Assembly: GCA_019915015.1 (NCBI GenBank)
Contig: JAHBBC010000080.1
Location: 1-38,019, forward strand
Direction: 5' to 3'
Length of the DNA: 38,019 bases
DNA from: Auriscalpium vulgare
Taxonomy: Eukaryota > Basidiomycota > Agaricomycetes > Russulales > Auriscalpiaceae
The position numbers and the translations under genes were made by a program. The notes beneath the pieces are model-generated. The model was not told where the DNA came from and did no database searches. It saw nothing but the letters and a program-made list of their open reading frames with translations. Positions 1 through 10,900 of the stretch are shown piece after piece. Positions within the stretch are counted from its first letter, which is position 1, and each line of letters opens with the position of its first letter.

Positions 1-17
1 CATGCCAGGGGTATGAT
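1..17. repeat. Inner part of the left terminal inverted repeat, copy 1
   Basis: The window begins inside the left TIR with CATGCCAGGGGTATGAT. This is the inverted counterpart of 6806-6822 with one mismatch, and it is identical to 35059-35075. The outermost bases (AGGACCCCCGTAACT in copy 2) are cut off by the window edge. Confidence 0.9.
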
Positions 18-30
18 CCGCCAAGGGGTC

Positions 31-112
31 AACTACCATTTTTTTTTGCGGCTCGCGACCCCTTCCAGCTACCATTCGCCCCTCAGACCTCCGTTTGGGG
101 TCCGTAGCTACC
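31..112. repeat. Left subterminal CTACC repeat array
   Basis: Three copies of the heptamer (A/A or A/G)CTACC lie at 31-37, 67-73 and 106-112, all in the same plus-strand orientation. A run of ten T follows the first. The right end of the element holds four more copies in the same orientation. Spaced identical motifs just inside the TIRs are typical of transposase-binding sites in several DNA transposon families. Binding here is inferred, not shown. Confidence 0.6.
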
Positions 113-222
113 ACGGATAGGATCATAGCTTCAAAAAAATCGTAGTTTATTGTAAAAAGCTCCGCTTTGCGTGCAGGCAGGAGGGGATGTACTACGGATG
201 CGCAGAGGCCTGTCAAACTGAC

Positions 223-3200
223 CTATTCATCTGGTTCATCGTCACCCGCCTGTTCAAGACCCGCCTTGACCCTCCCACTAAGCTCCTTGATAGCACGAGC
301 GATATTCGCGACGTTCTGCTTGAGGGCGACATAGCACGCGCCATCAGATTTTACCAAAGCTAGTGTTGAGCCCGAGGTTTGGAGGGGATGGTCGAGGGCA
401 TACAGGAAGTAGGACGGTTTCAGGAAGGCGAACCGAGGGATCTTGCTAGGATCGGCGAGGGAGAATTGGTTGTGTCGGACCGGCTTGAACAGTCTCACAG
501 CGATGTAAGAAAGAGCGGTGATGCGAGACGTGTCCGAAGCCCAACCATGTTTGCCGTTCTTACCGGCCGACTTCTCGTACATGGTCAGGACTAACCAGCC
601 ATCAGCGCATGCCGAGTCATGTTGAAGATTACGACGCACCTTCTGCAAGGCAGATTGCCTCATCAACAAGAACCAAGCCATAAGAAGGCGGCATGCCAGT
701 GTGAGCAGCGTAGAGGTGTTTGAGCGGCGTGACATTGGCCGAGTGTGCGACCTTGGGGACGTGATGCTTTGCGAAGATCGCTGCTCGCCTCCGTTCAGCC
801 TGGCGGACGTCAATACCATGTATGTGCACTCATACAACACTAGCAGACGCACCTGATACGATGCATTTGCAGCGACCTCAGCCGCGTTTGCAGCCGTCCC
901 TGGTGCAGGAGCAACAGCTTCTTCGCCGTTGATTGCTCCGTCTCGACCGCCCGCAGCTGGCTGCCGCCAGCGCATCGACCGACCCGCGCCCGTGGTAACA
1001 CCGCGCTCTGTAACACCGCGCTCTTCTTGACGCTTGAGAACATCCTTGACCAACTGCAGAAGGCGTTTTTTCTCGGAGAGCGTTGACTGGGCGGGTGGAC
1101 CGTTATCAGAGGAAGGTGGTAGATCTTCCGAGGACTTGAAGGCCTTTGTTCGGACACCTTTCTCAGCCTGTCTGGTATGATGCGACCGGCGGATGACTGC
1201 GAGCTGTTCGAGATCGAATTCAGCAGAGATCACTGTGTCCTGGAAGGTCCTGCGCTCGTCGGGGTCGGACACAGCAGGGAGCGACTGGGCGAGGATCTTC
1301 CCTATATGTGCAGCGTCTTTGCGTGTTGCATCCGCTGTGTCTTCAGGCAATTGCAGTCTAGTAATGTGAGGGTTAGACTCTGTAAGATCTATCGGCGGTG
1401 AGAGGAGGACAAAACACGAACATGTCGACAGTGCTCTGGACGCATAAGGCAGCTGCTGCGCAAGTCAAATCGTTCAACTGCTGGTCGAAGACCGCACCAA
1501 CTCCGTCTGCATTCTCTGCCTTCTTCAACCCATTTTCAATCTGGAGCATCTCGGGCTCGTCTTCGTCCATCTCAGGACCCTCGTCTTCGGAATCGGACTG
1601 GCCATAGATTGCATCCCAAGCCTCCTGCGAATACCAACTCGACAACGATGGGAATGCGCGAACACGGTGAGCTTGATTCTGCAATTTGTCCAGAAAATCC
1701 GGGTCTAGTACGAGAGCGTCCACAGATTCGCTGCCTCCGAATGGGCCTGTTGTGTTGCTTGCTCAATGTCGTGATCAGAAGGGAATGTGGAGAGGGCATG
1801 GAGGTCGAGATGTCGATTGTCGGTATAGGTATGATTGTATCCATTCGCTCTTTCCTTGCCCTCAGATGTCTTTGCAAGGAAGAGATGCTCGCGCAAGCGG
1901 ACTGAGAGCTTCGGAATCATATGATAGAAGTCTTGCAAGGTGAAGTCCTTCACAAGCTGTCGACAAATGCCGAAGACATGCTCACAGACTTCGGTTGATA
2001 GAAGCCAGGGCAGCAATGGGTATCTGCCGTCGAGGTGGTCCCGATAGATGATCACCAACTGAAGGAAACCAACGACTAGGAAGTTTGTGATGTCGCGTGC
2101 CTCGGGAGATATGAAGTGTTGAGCTTTTCGGTAGCCCGCGATGTCCATGAAGTCGGTCCACATTTCCATGAAGAAGTGCGCACGCAGCACCATGCGAACA
2201 CGTTCGATAATTGGGATCGATCGATTCTGGTATGCATCCACGAGCTCTCCAAACACAAAGAGGTAGATAATCGAGCCGACCATTTCACGATGCTCGTTGG
2301 TGAACCATGCTAGCGTATGACCGGAGAAGAGACGGGTCGCAGCATTGTCGTCTTGTCGATCAAGTTTCTCGACATCCCTCCGAAACAATGTCCCTGTTGC
2401 TTCAATTGCTGCAAGGCGGAAGTGGCTGTACGACGTCGTATAGCTGCCCAAAGTAAGTATCCGGGCACCTGAGAATGCGTTGTTCCGGTACGTCTTGCGC
2501 CCATGGTTCGAATCTTGAATGAGTGCGACAGGCTGTCGCCCTGCGCCGATGAGAGGAATGTGGAGGTTGATGTCACGATGTGAGCGAATAGGGTGCCTGA
2601 GGGTGTAGTCAATGTACGCAACGGCGTGAGCGACCAGGAGACGTTGAAGGGAGCGCTCGACAGCCGTGCCGTCTGCGGCGTAGGATACAACGTTGATCTT
2701 GCGGGAGAGAAGGCCATTCAATATTAATTCCAGGTGGACGAACAGTTGCTCCGCCGAGTTTGACTCTGAGATAGGGAGCGCCGCAACGACGATAGTCGGA
2801 ACGCCGGGAAGAGGGATCTGGAGGGTCCATACGCGTATCTGGCATGTGTCGGTGAGCTGCATGCCTCCGAAGTATTCGTAGAACTCATACCTTCTTAGCC
2901 TTCTCGATCTTCCTGGTGCGGATGAGGGCATCGAGTGTGTTGATGTCGCTCACGACGACGGGATCGCCAGGACTCCCTAGAAGCACGTAGCACTTTCGTA
3001 TTGGGTCCCAGTGAGGCCTCAAAGACTCTAGCAGCTTCGTATCATCACATGCGAGGCCAACGGGACCCACAAGGTAGTCCAATGATTTCAGCCGTTCGTA
3101 GATAAATTCAAATGTTGCCTCTGTGATGCCGATGGGAAACTGCACTTCGTGCGCACGACGTTTCCTTCGGTCATTTATCAGTCAATTGTATCAATGCAAT

Positions 3201-4571
3201 CTTGTAAACACTGACTGGAGTGTCCGTTCTGCGGGTACGGGTAGCACATTCATCATGGATTCATATGCTCGCGGGCTTAAGACGTGGATAATTTGCGCCC
3301 ACTCCAATGTCATGGCTGAATATCGCATGCCGTTCAAAGGGACACCTCGTTCTTCTAAATCTTTCTTCTTGACGAGATCGTTCATCAAGGCGACAAACAA
3401 GGAATTGCCATGCTTGCCCTCGATAACGCCTCTTGCGAAGACTAGGCATGCACTATGAGGGTTCTGTGCAGACAATGATCAGAAGCTGTAACGTGGGGAT
3501 ACTATGAACTTGAAGCTACTGACATCTTCGTATGCCTCCAGAAGAGGTGCAAGGTCGGGATGAGTAAGAGCATATCGATGGAGGGCCTGTATGTCGTCTT
3601 TCTGAGCATGATTGGGGTGAAGCGGCGATTCTTAGGCTCGGGGACTGGCTTGCGAGTCGCATTCTGGAATACGTGGACATGCAGCAGAGCGAGGCAGTTG
3701 ACACAAGTAACATCCTCAGTTGACTCTTCCGGCACCCTTACAGTGCGAAGACAATCTGTCGCAAGGACATGAAGGGGAGGCGACCGATAGTTCTTCCACT
3801 GCCACCGATGCTCTTGCTCCGTGTCGACTACTTGCTTTCTGGCCTTATCCAACGAACGATAATCTGGTGCCGAATACAACTCTAACGCCAAATCGGCGAG
3901 GGAAGGCCCGCCGCCCCGCCGTATGGTGTGCGCTCCAAATATTGACGCACACGAGCGTATTTTGCTGCGCGAAGTCCGAAACAAGGACGATCTATCATTC
4001 TCGGAGCGGGGGCCTGCGTCGATGAGGTTGATGCCCAGATGTGGCCCAGTGTATGTGATCGCATTGTGCCCTTGCAAACTTTCTGGTGCTGTTTGAATGC
4101 CTTGGTGTGATACGCCCCAGTCATAAGCATGTACTTGTTGCATCGAGAGCATCGGACCTTCCGAACATCGTCTAGACAGAACTCGGCCATGTCGTCAAGC
4201 GCAAGGATTTTCTCCTTGAATTTGGTATACGCCTTTGAGTTGTCGTCCCTACCGCGTTTGACGAAGGAATTGGCCAGGCGCGTGCTGATTGCTCCAGACG
4301 ATGGCCCAACATCAGCGCTTGCGGTGCTTGCAGACACGGTAGCAATGACATCCTTATTCTTTCCCTTGGGCGCGAAGAACGGATGAATGGGCCCAGGGAC
4401 AGTGCGTGTGCGTTTTGCAGGATGGATAGGCGCCTGAGCCTCTGAGTCGTGGTCAGATTGAGCGCTTGTTGCTTCACTCGCGCTCGCAGCCGTCTTGTCG
4501 TCTGCGCTCGAGCTCCCTTTCCTCCGCCTTTTCAGTAAGCCCGCGCAGCCTTCAGTGTCGTCCCAATGGAA
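223..4571 (-). CDS. Zinc-finger DDE transposase of copy 1 (several introns, about three frameshifts)
   Basis: The N-terminal exon holds a CxxC...H...C finger (RCSRCNKY...HQKVC, near 4090-4150). The core has a candidate catalytic triad: Asp in CDDTKL, Asp in QDSNHGRKTYRNN and Glu in TEVCEHVFG, which is RNase-H-like transposase architecture. It also has a conserved RQDDNAATRLFS block. Introns that restore the frame are 3464-3523, 3140-3211, 2839-2890, 800-852 and 591-639; one more near 1360-1420 is unresolved. Frame breaks without good introns lie near 3904-3915 (G-run), near 3613-3620 (CCCCAA) and near 1718. At 1718 copy 2 has one extra C and reads through, so at least that break is a single-base deletion. 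The coding path ends with DDEPDE and a stop at 223-225. The frame is open upstream to 4583 with no ATG before the finger, consistent with fusion to the protease. Confidence 0.8.
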
Positions 4572-6479
4572 CTGATGATCTTCTTAGATGCCCTTGACAG
4601 TCGACTTCCATCGGATGCGCAATCCTCCGCCTCACTTCCCACCGACGACACCCTTCTTGACGACATTGACGCAGCATCAGAAGTCCCATTTTCCAAATGG
4701 CTTCTCCATTCTGTGATACTGCCAGGCCCATCCTGGTCCAGCATTCCACCACGCGGAACTGGTGGGAGATCATCGTCGACAGTGGATGGAGAGAGCAACG
4801 ACCGGCCGTATGCGCAGCTGGTATCGGTGGTATCGGGCATAGGTATGTCGTCGCAGTCGCTGTCATAGCCACTAGCAGATGCAAGTACTGAATATGATGA
4901 TGTAGGAGAAGGTGGCATTGACAGAGGTGGAATTGACGGATCGTATTTGCTGCCTTCGTCCATGTCTCCGCGTCGCCCCATCTGCTTTTCTTCCACCTCT
5001 GGACTGAATCCTTCAAGTAGACATTCAGCATCTCTGGTCGACTCGCCGGGTTCGGAAGCTTGAGGATTTAGAAGGTGGGCCATCCCGCGAGGGATATGAT
5101 GCGCAACAGGCTCATCGCGTCCGGCGCCGCCTGTCACAGCATCAGACCGTCGCTGATGACTTGATACCTGCGCAGAGCACCTGAGTATCGTCGTCCTCAT
5201 GTCGCTAATGAGCAAAATATAGCGTACCGATTGAATATGGTCGGCAGCGAGCCTCTCGAACCACGCCAACCGTTCGACGTGGCGCCTTGAATCATCCCAA
5301 AGCTGCCAGCCCAGTGTTTCGTGTGCGACCGCATTCACGGCGATCACGCCACACGATACGTGATCTGTCTGTCTCGCTGTCGTAAGCGACTGTCCCTCCC
5401 ACTTGTACTCAATGCCGAATTTGACACGCGTCCACCAGAGCAATTTCTTCTCGATGTCTTTAGGCAGGCGCAGTCCCTGATGGTAAAGGCCGTCGCCTTG
5501 TTTCACAGAATGGTAAGATTGCATTCCCATTGGCGACATAGTAACGTACTCACCATAGGATATTGTTTCCGCTTGACCGTCGATCTTCACGACAACAAAA
5601 TGCTTGTATTTGGCGAGGAAAACAGGGAAGAGGAGTACCTTCCTATGGGTGCGCAGATCGTCTTCAATTCTCTTGAGGTAACGAGGTGAGTCGGGGAACA
5701 GGTCTTCTATTACTGTGATCTTTGAAATTGCATTCCAGAACTCGTGTCCGGCGATCTCGAAGTTGTTGGCAATTCCTGGCGTGCTCCGAACGCGGCTTCT
5801 CAACCACATGAGCATCATGTCAACGATGGTGTCGGTGAGAAGGCCGTCTGATAACAGCGGAGCAAGGGCTGATGTTGTCGTAAATGTGGCGGCACCGGGT
5901 ATCATGAGTTGCTGGCGCCAGGGAAGCGAGTGGATAAGAGCAACAGTGCGTTCGCTTTCCATAGAACCGTCAGCGACTTGTAGCAGCCACCGCACGCTCG
6001 CCGTCCACGTCTCCTGTGCCAGGAGGACCGTACGCATCCGTTGCCAGTAAGTGATCATCCACAGCGGGGATGCACCACTTGCATATCGTGGGTCCATGAT
6101 TGATTGTGCGCCATCCAGGATGGCCTGCGGTGCGAGTGCAGCAAGCTTGTCCACGAAGGCATCCGTAGGAAGGCTTCGTGATTTTGTAAGTGTGGTTATG
6201 GGGAAGACTGCCACGTCATGGCTAAAACAGCTTGGTTGAGGGGTGTATGAGCTGCTGATCGCGACGAGGGAGTGGTGTTAGATACGAAGGAATGAACATC
6301 CTCGGTGCCGCTGGGGAGCAAAGAAGTCTCGGAGCGTTGGGAATCCTGAGGAGCTGCTCGATGTAGGCCAGCAGCTCCGGCGGTGGGTTCTGGGGATAGC
6401 TTTTGCCTTGCGAGATCCATAATTCGGGACGGAACATAGGTATTTCATCGTCGTTGTAGATTGTGATGGACTCATCCAT
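4532..6479 (-). CDS. Transposon-encoded Ulp1-like (C48-type) cysteine protease region
   Basis: The Ulp1/SENP fold is indicated by a His in KHFVVVKID (codon 5600-5602), a Gln followed by DHVSCGVIAVNA with the candidate nucleophile Cys (codon 5351-5353), and an Asp in SYGDGL. That Asp (codon 5492-5494) appears only when a 57-nt in-frame intron (5497-5553, GTGAGT...CAAG) is removed. A second intron (6222-6285, GTATCT...TTTTAG) joins the first exon, starting at ATG 6479, to the frame beginning HDVAVFPI. The C-terminal ~200 residues are Ser/Pro/Asp-rich and look disordered. The family removes SUMO or related modifiers; which substrate this one has is unknown. No stop-free ATG start exists for the downstream zinc-finger frame. 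A 71-nt intron (4572-4642) would fuse the two, so this may be the N-terminal half of one large protein. Confidence 0.75.
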
Positions 6480-6661
6480 TGGCACGATGCCGGGATGGCT
6501 GCGAGGGTGATGCGCTGCACAGAAGAAGCAGGTTCGGTCCGAGGCGTTGTCGTAGAATGTCGTACGCAGCAGGCCACCGTAAATTTCTACCTAATGTCTC
6601 AACTTGTACGAATTATACGGTAATTATGGGGTCAAAATCTTCTGCCGCCAGTACTTAGTCC

Positions 6662-6797
6662 AACTACCTCTGTGATCAGACATCGGTTCACCGCGCCCCT
6701 AACTACCACCATCAGGATCATACTTTTGCCCCAAATTCTAGCCCCCAGCTACCTCAGACCCCTCAGAGCTTCCGGCGCAAAGCGCCGTCTAGCTACC
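6662..6797. repeat. Right subterminal CTACC repeat array with a hairpin
   Basis: Heptamers AACTACC (6662, 6701) and AGCTACC (6747, 6791) repeat in the same plus-strand orientation as at the left end. Between the last two lies a perfect hairpin, CGGCGC-AAA-GCGCCG, at 6773-6787. The whole 6580-6836 stretch is non-coding and forms the upstream region of the protease gene. Confidence 0.6.
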
Positions 6798-6805
6798 GTG
6801 CGAAA

Positions 6806-6836
6806 ATCATACCCCTGGCGTGAGTTACGGGGTCCT
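6806..6836. repeat. Right terminal inverted repeat of transposon copy 1
   Basis: Read on the minus strand this end starts AGGACCCCGTAACTCACGCC and continues into AGGGGTATGAT. The left end of copy 2 (35044-35075) has the same sequence with one extra C in the C-run and T for C in CACGCC. The inner part, CATGCCAGGGGTATGAT, is present at window positions 1-17. Confidence 0.9.
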
Positions 6837-7985
6837 TCTCTGGGCCGGCATGGGCCTTGGCCGACGCCGCAGCCAGACGCAAAAATTTTCGGCCTCACAG
6901 GCAGAGACGTCGCGGGTGGGTGCCCCCACGACGGACTTGGGTGCCCTTGGGAGCAGCGCCCCGCTGCACCAATACCAGGCATGACGGTATCCAGCTCTGT
7001 GTGACTCCAGCACTGCGCTCCTCGTCTCCTCGACGTCGGAGAACACCGAGGCAAAACTTATCACTGTCTCACCACTCGCCTTCTCATCATGAAACATAAT
7101 TGCCGGTAGCCGACGATCAGTGAGGCAGATCCGCCCAGCTGCACACAAGTTAGCGAGAGTTATGCCAAGACCCAAGGGTCCTTCGCCGGCCACCACTTCG
7201 GCCTCCGCCAACCCTATCGATCTGCCCGTGCTTCTGCAATTTTGAGACGACGTCTGATGCACATGGACGCTGCCTGAACAGGGGGCCATGCACCCTTGCC
7301 TTCCTACAGGCACGCGAAGCTCCTGATAGGCGTGGTTCTATGATACAGGGCGGCTCATCTGTGTCTTCGTTTGATCCAAGACCCGCGAGGAACCGCCAGT
7401 GCAAGCTTGTGCGCTCAGCGTCATGTAGGAAGTCGACAGACGACGGCAGCCCGCCTGGACACCCACCAGAAAAGCGTCCAATTGTCAAATGGGGAGGTCC
7501 AGGCCCGTATCGAGCGAGTGCTCCAGCTAGAGCCCCTCCTGGAGCGACTCTGCGGGGCGTACCTTATTGGTGGAAGTGGGTTGCTCCGCTGTCGTATCGG
7601 CGCAGTTTCAACCCCAGCCGTGGCGCAATCGCGGCCTTCTGTCAAGTTGGGAAAAAAAGGAAGCATGGTCCATTGGCTTCGCCGAAGGACCAGGTCAGGG
7701 ACACCACCCGCAGACTGAAGGACGAGAACGAACGGATGCAAATCGCTTCAATTAAATGGGACGCGCAGGTATACCACAGGCCAAGCATGGCTAAGCGGTC
7801 CTATATAGCACAGGCAAGTAGATGTAGGTAGATGTGTGCAATCCAAATAGAGATCCTTGTGACGTCGGCGCCTCGCAGCGCTTGTAATACATGATCTGCA
7901 GCCTGTAATCTACCAATATGTGGTGATAAAATTAGTGTGTTCTCGGGGCGGGACGTCATCGCGTCGTGAAGGGGTATAGCGCCGC
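6837..7985. other. No recognisable gene; possible remnant next to the insertion
   Basis: This 1.15 kb stretch lies between the transposon right end and the ArAE_2-like gene. On the minus strand a frame at about 6840-7200 has protein-like composition (LANLCAAGRICLTDRR, then MFHDEKASGETVISF) and runs directly into the transposon TIR. This could be a host gene interrupted by the insertion, or chance. Plus-strand frames at 7340-7830 are also open but match nothing I know. I assign no function. Confidence 0.3.
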
Positions 7986-10900
7986 CTACGCGCCGAAGTG
8001 TACAGCGTGCGCGCGTTGGTGTGCGTCCTTCCAGCGCTCGAAGCCCTGGAAGGGCACCTCGCCGCACAGCCGGCGCATGATGGCCTGGAGCTCGTCCAGA
8101 ATCTGCCACACGGCGGTCAGCGGGCGGATATCGGGTGAAGAGCGCGGGCGTACCTCCATGAGCTGCAGCACCGCGATGACGGCGGTGGCGTAGTATAGGT
8201 AGTCGAGGCTCTCGATCTCGTCGATGCGGATCAGGCCATCATGCCGGGGATTCAGGTACACGGCGGTGTAGTGGTAAAGCAGGCGGTCCATGAGGTTCTG
8301 CGGAAGCGCGGTGTGGATTGGCTCGCCCGTGCGCAGGGCCTGGGCCACGAGCGAGAAGACCGAGAGTACTTCAGCCATCTGCGCGGTTTAATTCAGCAGG
8401 CATGCCAATCTGTCAAGTTCACGACACGCACAAAACTTGGGTTGACGACTTTGGTGTGGTTCAGGAATGCCGTGCGCCACTCGGGATCGAGCTTCGACAA
8501 TGCGCCGCCGAGCTGTGCCCAACATGATAAGCTGTCATCCCCGGTACGGGACAGAAGTCTCGCACCTGTGCCAATACGGCGATCATCTGCTCCTGGAGCA
8601 CGATGATACGGTCGTATTCTTCAGCGGCCCAGTTGCCTCTGAAGCTCCCTTCCCACCGCGCAAGCGCCGCCTGCTCCTTGACATGCTGGACCTGCAGTGC
8701 GACCTTGATCATCTTCTCGCGGAAGCTGTTCGCCCATGCCGGCGACTGCGCGGACAACGGGGTCTTCTCGCTGACCTCGCCCTTCTCGTCCGTCTCCTCT
8801 TGAGAGATCCACGTGGACATGAGCAAGGCGTAGATGTTCCCCAGGCTAGTGAGCGTCTTGGCGTTGAAGAGGCGCACGTGTTTGCGACCAGACTTCGGCG
8901 GAAACAGCATCAGGATGAAGGACGCGGCACAGCCTGAACCACAGATGAGGAAGAGGCACATAAACGACGAGGTTGAGACGGACCAATCATCACTAACGTC
9001 CAACGCCTCCACGCAATAGGCCAACCAATACCAGGTCGGAAATGACAGGAAGATGACCGTCAATCCACGAGTAGCCGTTGATGAGCGCGACAGTGGCCTG
9101 ACATCCTTGGGTTAGTAACAGAACCTAACTACGCCGCTGGTGCCCTCTCACATTGAAAAGAATGACACCCTGCAAGTACTGGGGCGGGGCGAAAAGACGG
9201 ATAAATTGCAGGGGCACTGCGAAGACGGCAACACTGGCGGCCTGGCCGTACGGAGACCCGTTGCCGTTGCCATTGCCTAGAGGCGCAACATGTAAACATG
9301 TGGCCGCACCGAAAGTGCATGACCCTGCACTCACCAACATACCAAATCAACAGGCCATAGCCCAGTCCAAGGGCCGTCCCTGTCAGACGAATGATGTAGC
9401 TGATAATGGGAGATCAACATTCGAGACGGAGGCCAGAAATCATACACGACTTACTTGTACAACTGATCGCCGGTGTAAATTGTGACGGTAGTCTGCGCCA
9501 TGATGAGAGCCCACACGCCTTTCTGCCGGTAAAAGAAAGCTGTACGTTCCTCGGTGAGCGAACACATATTCGAAGACACGCTGATGCTCACGAGCAGACG
9601 TCCTGAATGCCGCTGGCATCCATATTAAGATCGAGATCAGGACGTATCGGAACACAAACTGGATGTACCGGGTTGTCAAACATGCAAAGGGAAAGGATGG
9701 AGACACAAGCTCACCAGGGCCTCCGCCGTCTTTGTCCACTTGTACAGGCGGTGAACCACGTGCATCGCACGCTGGAACGCATTGCTTGGGCGGCTGCTGT
9801 CGGGATCCCGACCTTCAGATGTGATGACATTGATTAGCTCTATTCCGCTGACAGCTGTAGAAGACACCACTCACGATAGTCCACTTCCTCTGGCTCCGCG
9901 CTGACAACCTGCTCCACAACTTCCTGCTCGCCAAACTCACGACCATCATTCCTGCCCCGCTTATCGATGAACAGCGCGTGCGCTATGTGCCGCAAGCCCG
10001 ATGGTGCCCAGAGACGATTCTTACTCCGCTTGGTCGCATTCGTCGCGCGCACGAGCTCCATCAGCACAAGAATCGCCTCCGCGACGCCGATGAACGTCGC
10101 GCTGAACACGTAGCTGACATACAGCCCCCGCAGCGGCAGTTTTGCCTGGTCCTTGTGCGTTTCGGCGGCCTCGAGGTGTGAGCGATACGGGTCGAGCAGC
10201 CGCAGGCGTTTGTCCGCTTTAAACTCCTCCAGAGCAGTGCGCAGGTTGTCGGTGGCATGGTCGAGTAGTTCCACATGCTCCGAGTATAGGGCGTCAGACC
10301 TCGCCTGAGAACGGATCCAAGTGTAGCGGTGGTGGTTGAGACAGTCGATCATCTTGCGCACCGCGGCGATGCCGTCCGCAGCAGCGTGCCGTAAGCTTGC
10401 CGTCGCCTCCTTGAGTGTAGGTAGGACGTCCAGAAGACCAAGAGACAACTCCTTCTCGGCTGTGTTGTTGCGATTGTAGACCTGCTGGATGAGGTATGTG
10501 TCCTTGGAGCCCTTCCCGTCTAGTTCGGGCCCCGGTGCGCTCTTCCCGCCTACATCCACGCCTGAGCCACTGGCCACATACTTTAGGAATGTCATCAGTC
10601 CATCTGGCGCGACGCAGTCAGTATACTTGTCGAAGGGGGTATGGTACACAACCCACTGATCCGCGAGATGACGGCAAGAAGTGGGGAAACAAGGCCGTTG
10701 TTGTCATCCCCATTCCAGCGGCCGAAACTGAACTCGATGTTGATGAATTTCGATTGCAATTTAACTTCTCCCGTGTCAGTAATGAAGACAGATCCAGTGT
10801 CAAGTCACTCACTGCCTTCGTAGATTGTGAACATCACTGTGCGGTTGGCTCGGAGCTGTGCAACGATTTCGTGCTCGGTCACAAAATCCTCAACCTCAGC

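Larger units (their letters stand above)
1..6836 (-). mobile_element. Near-complete TIR DNA transposon (copy 1) with Ulp1-like protease and DDE transposase
   Basis: The right end carries a terminal inverted repeat (6806-6836). Its reverse complement matches the left end of the second copy (35044-35075), apart from one indel and one mismatch. Position 1 corresponds to 35059, so only about 15 outer bases of the left end are missing. All convincing coding sequence inside is on the minus strand: first a protease region (6479 to about 4532), then a zinc-finger transposase (about 4571 to 223). Both ends have non-coding subterminal regions rich in a repeated CTACC motif. The transposase resembles a protein I know as widespread in Agaricomycete genomes, but I cannot assign it safely to a named superfamily. 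The D-x2-H-x2-K-x2-RN motif recalls P-element/THAP9-type and KDZ-type transposases. A target-site duplication cannot be tested because the left flank lies outside the window. Confidence 0.85.

Noticed and set aside
2505..2520. GGTTCGAATC-like tRNA B-box
   Set aside because: It lies within conserved transposase coding sequence (the QDSNHGRK region) and no acceptor stem or A-box folds around it.
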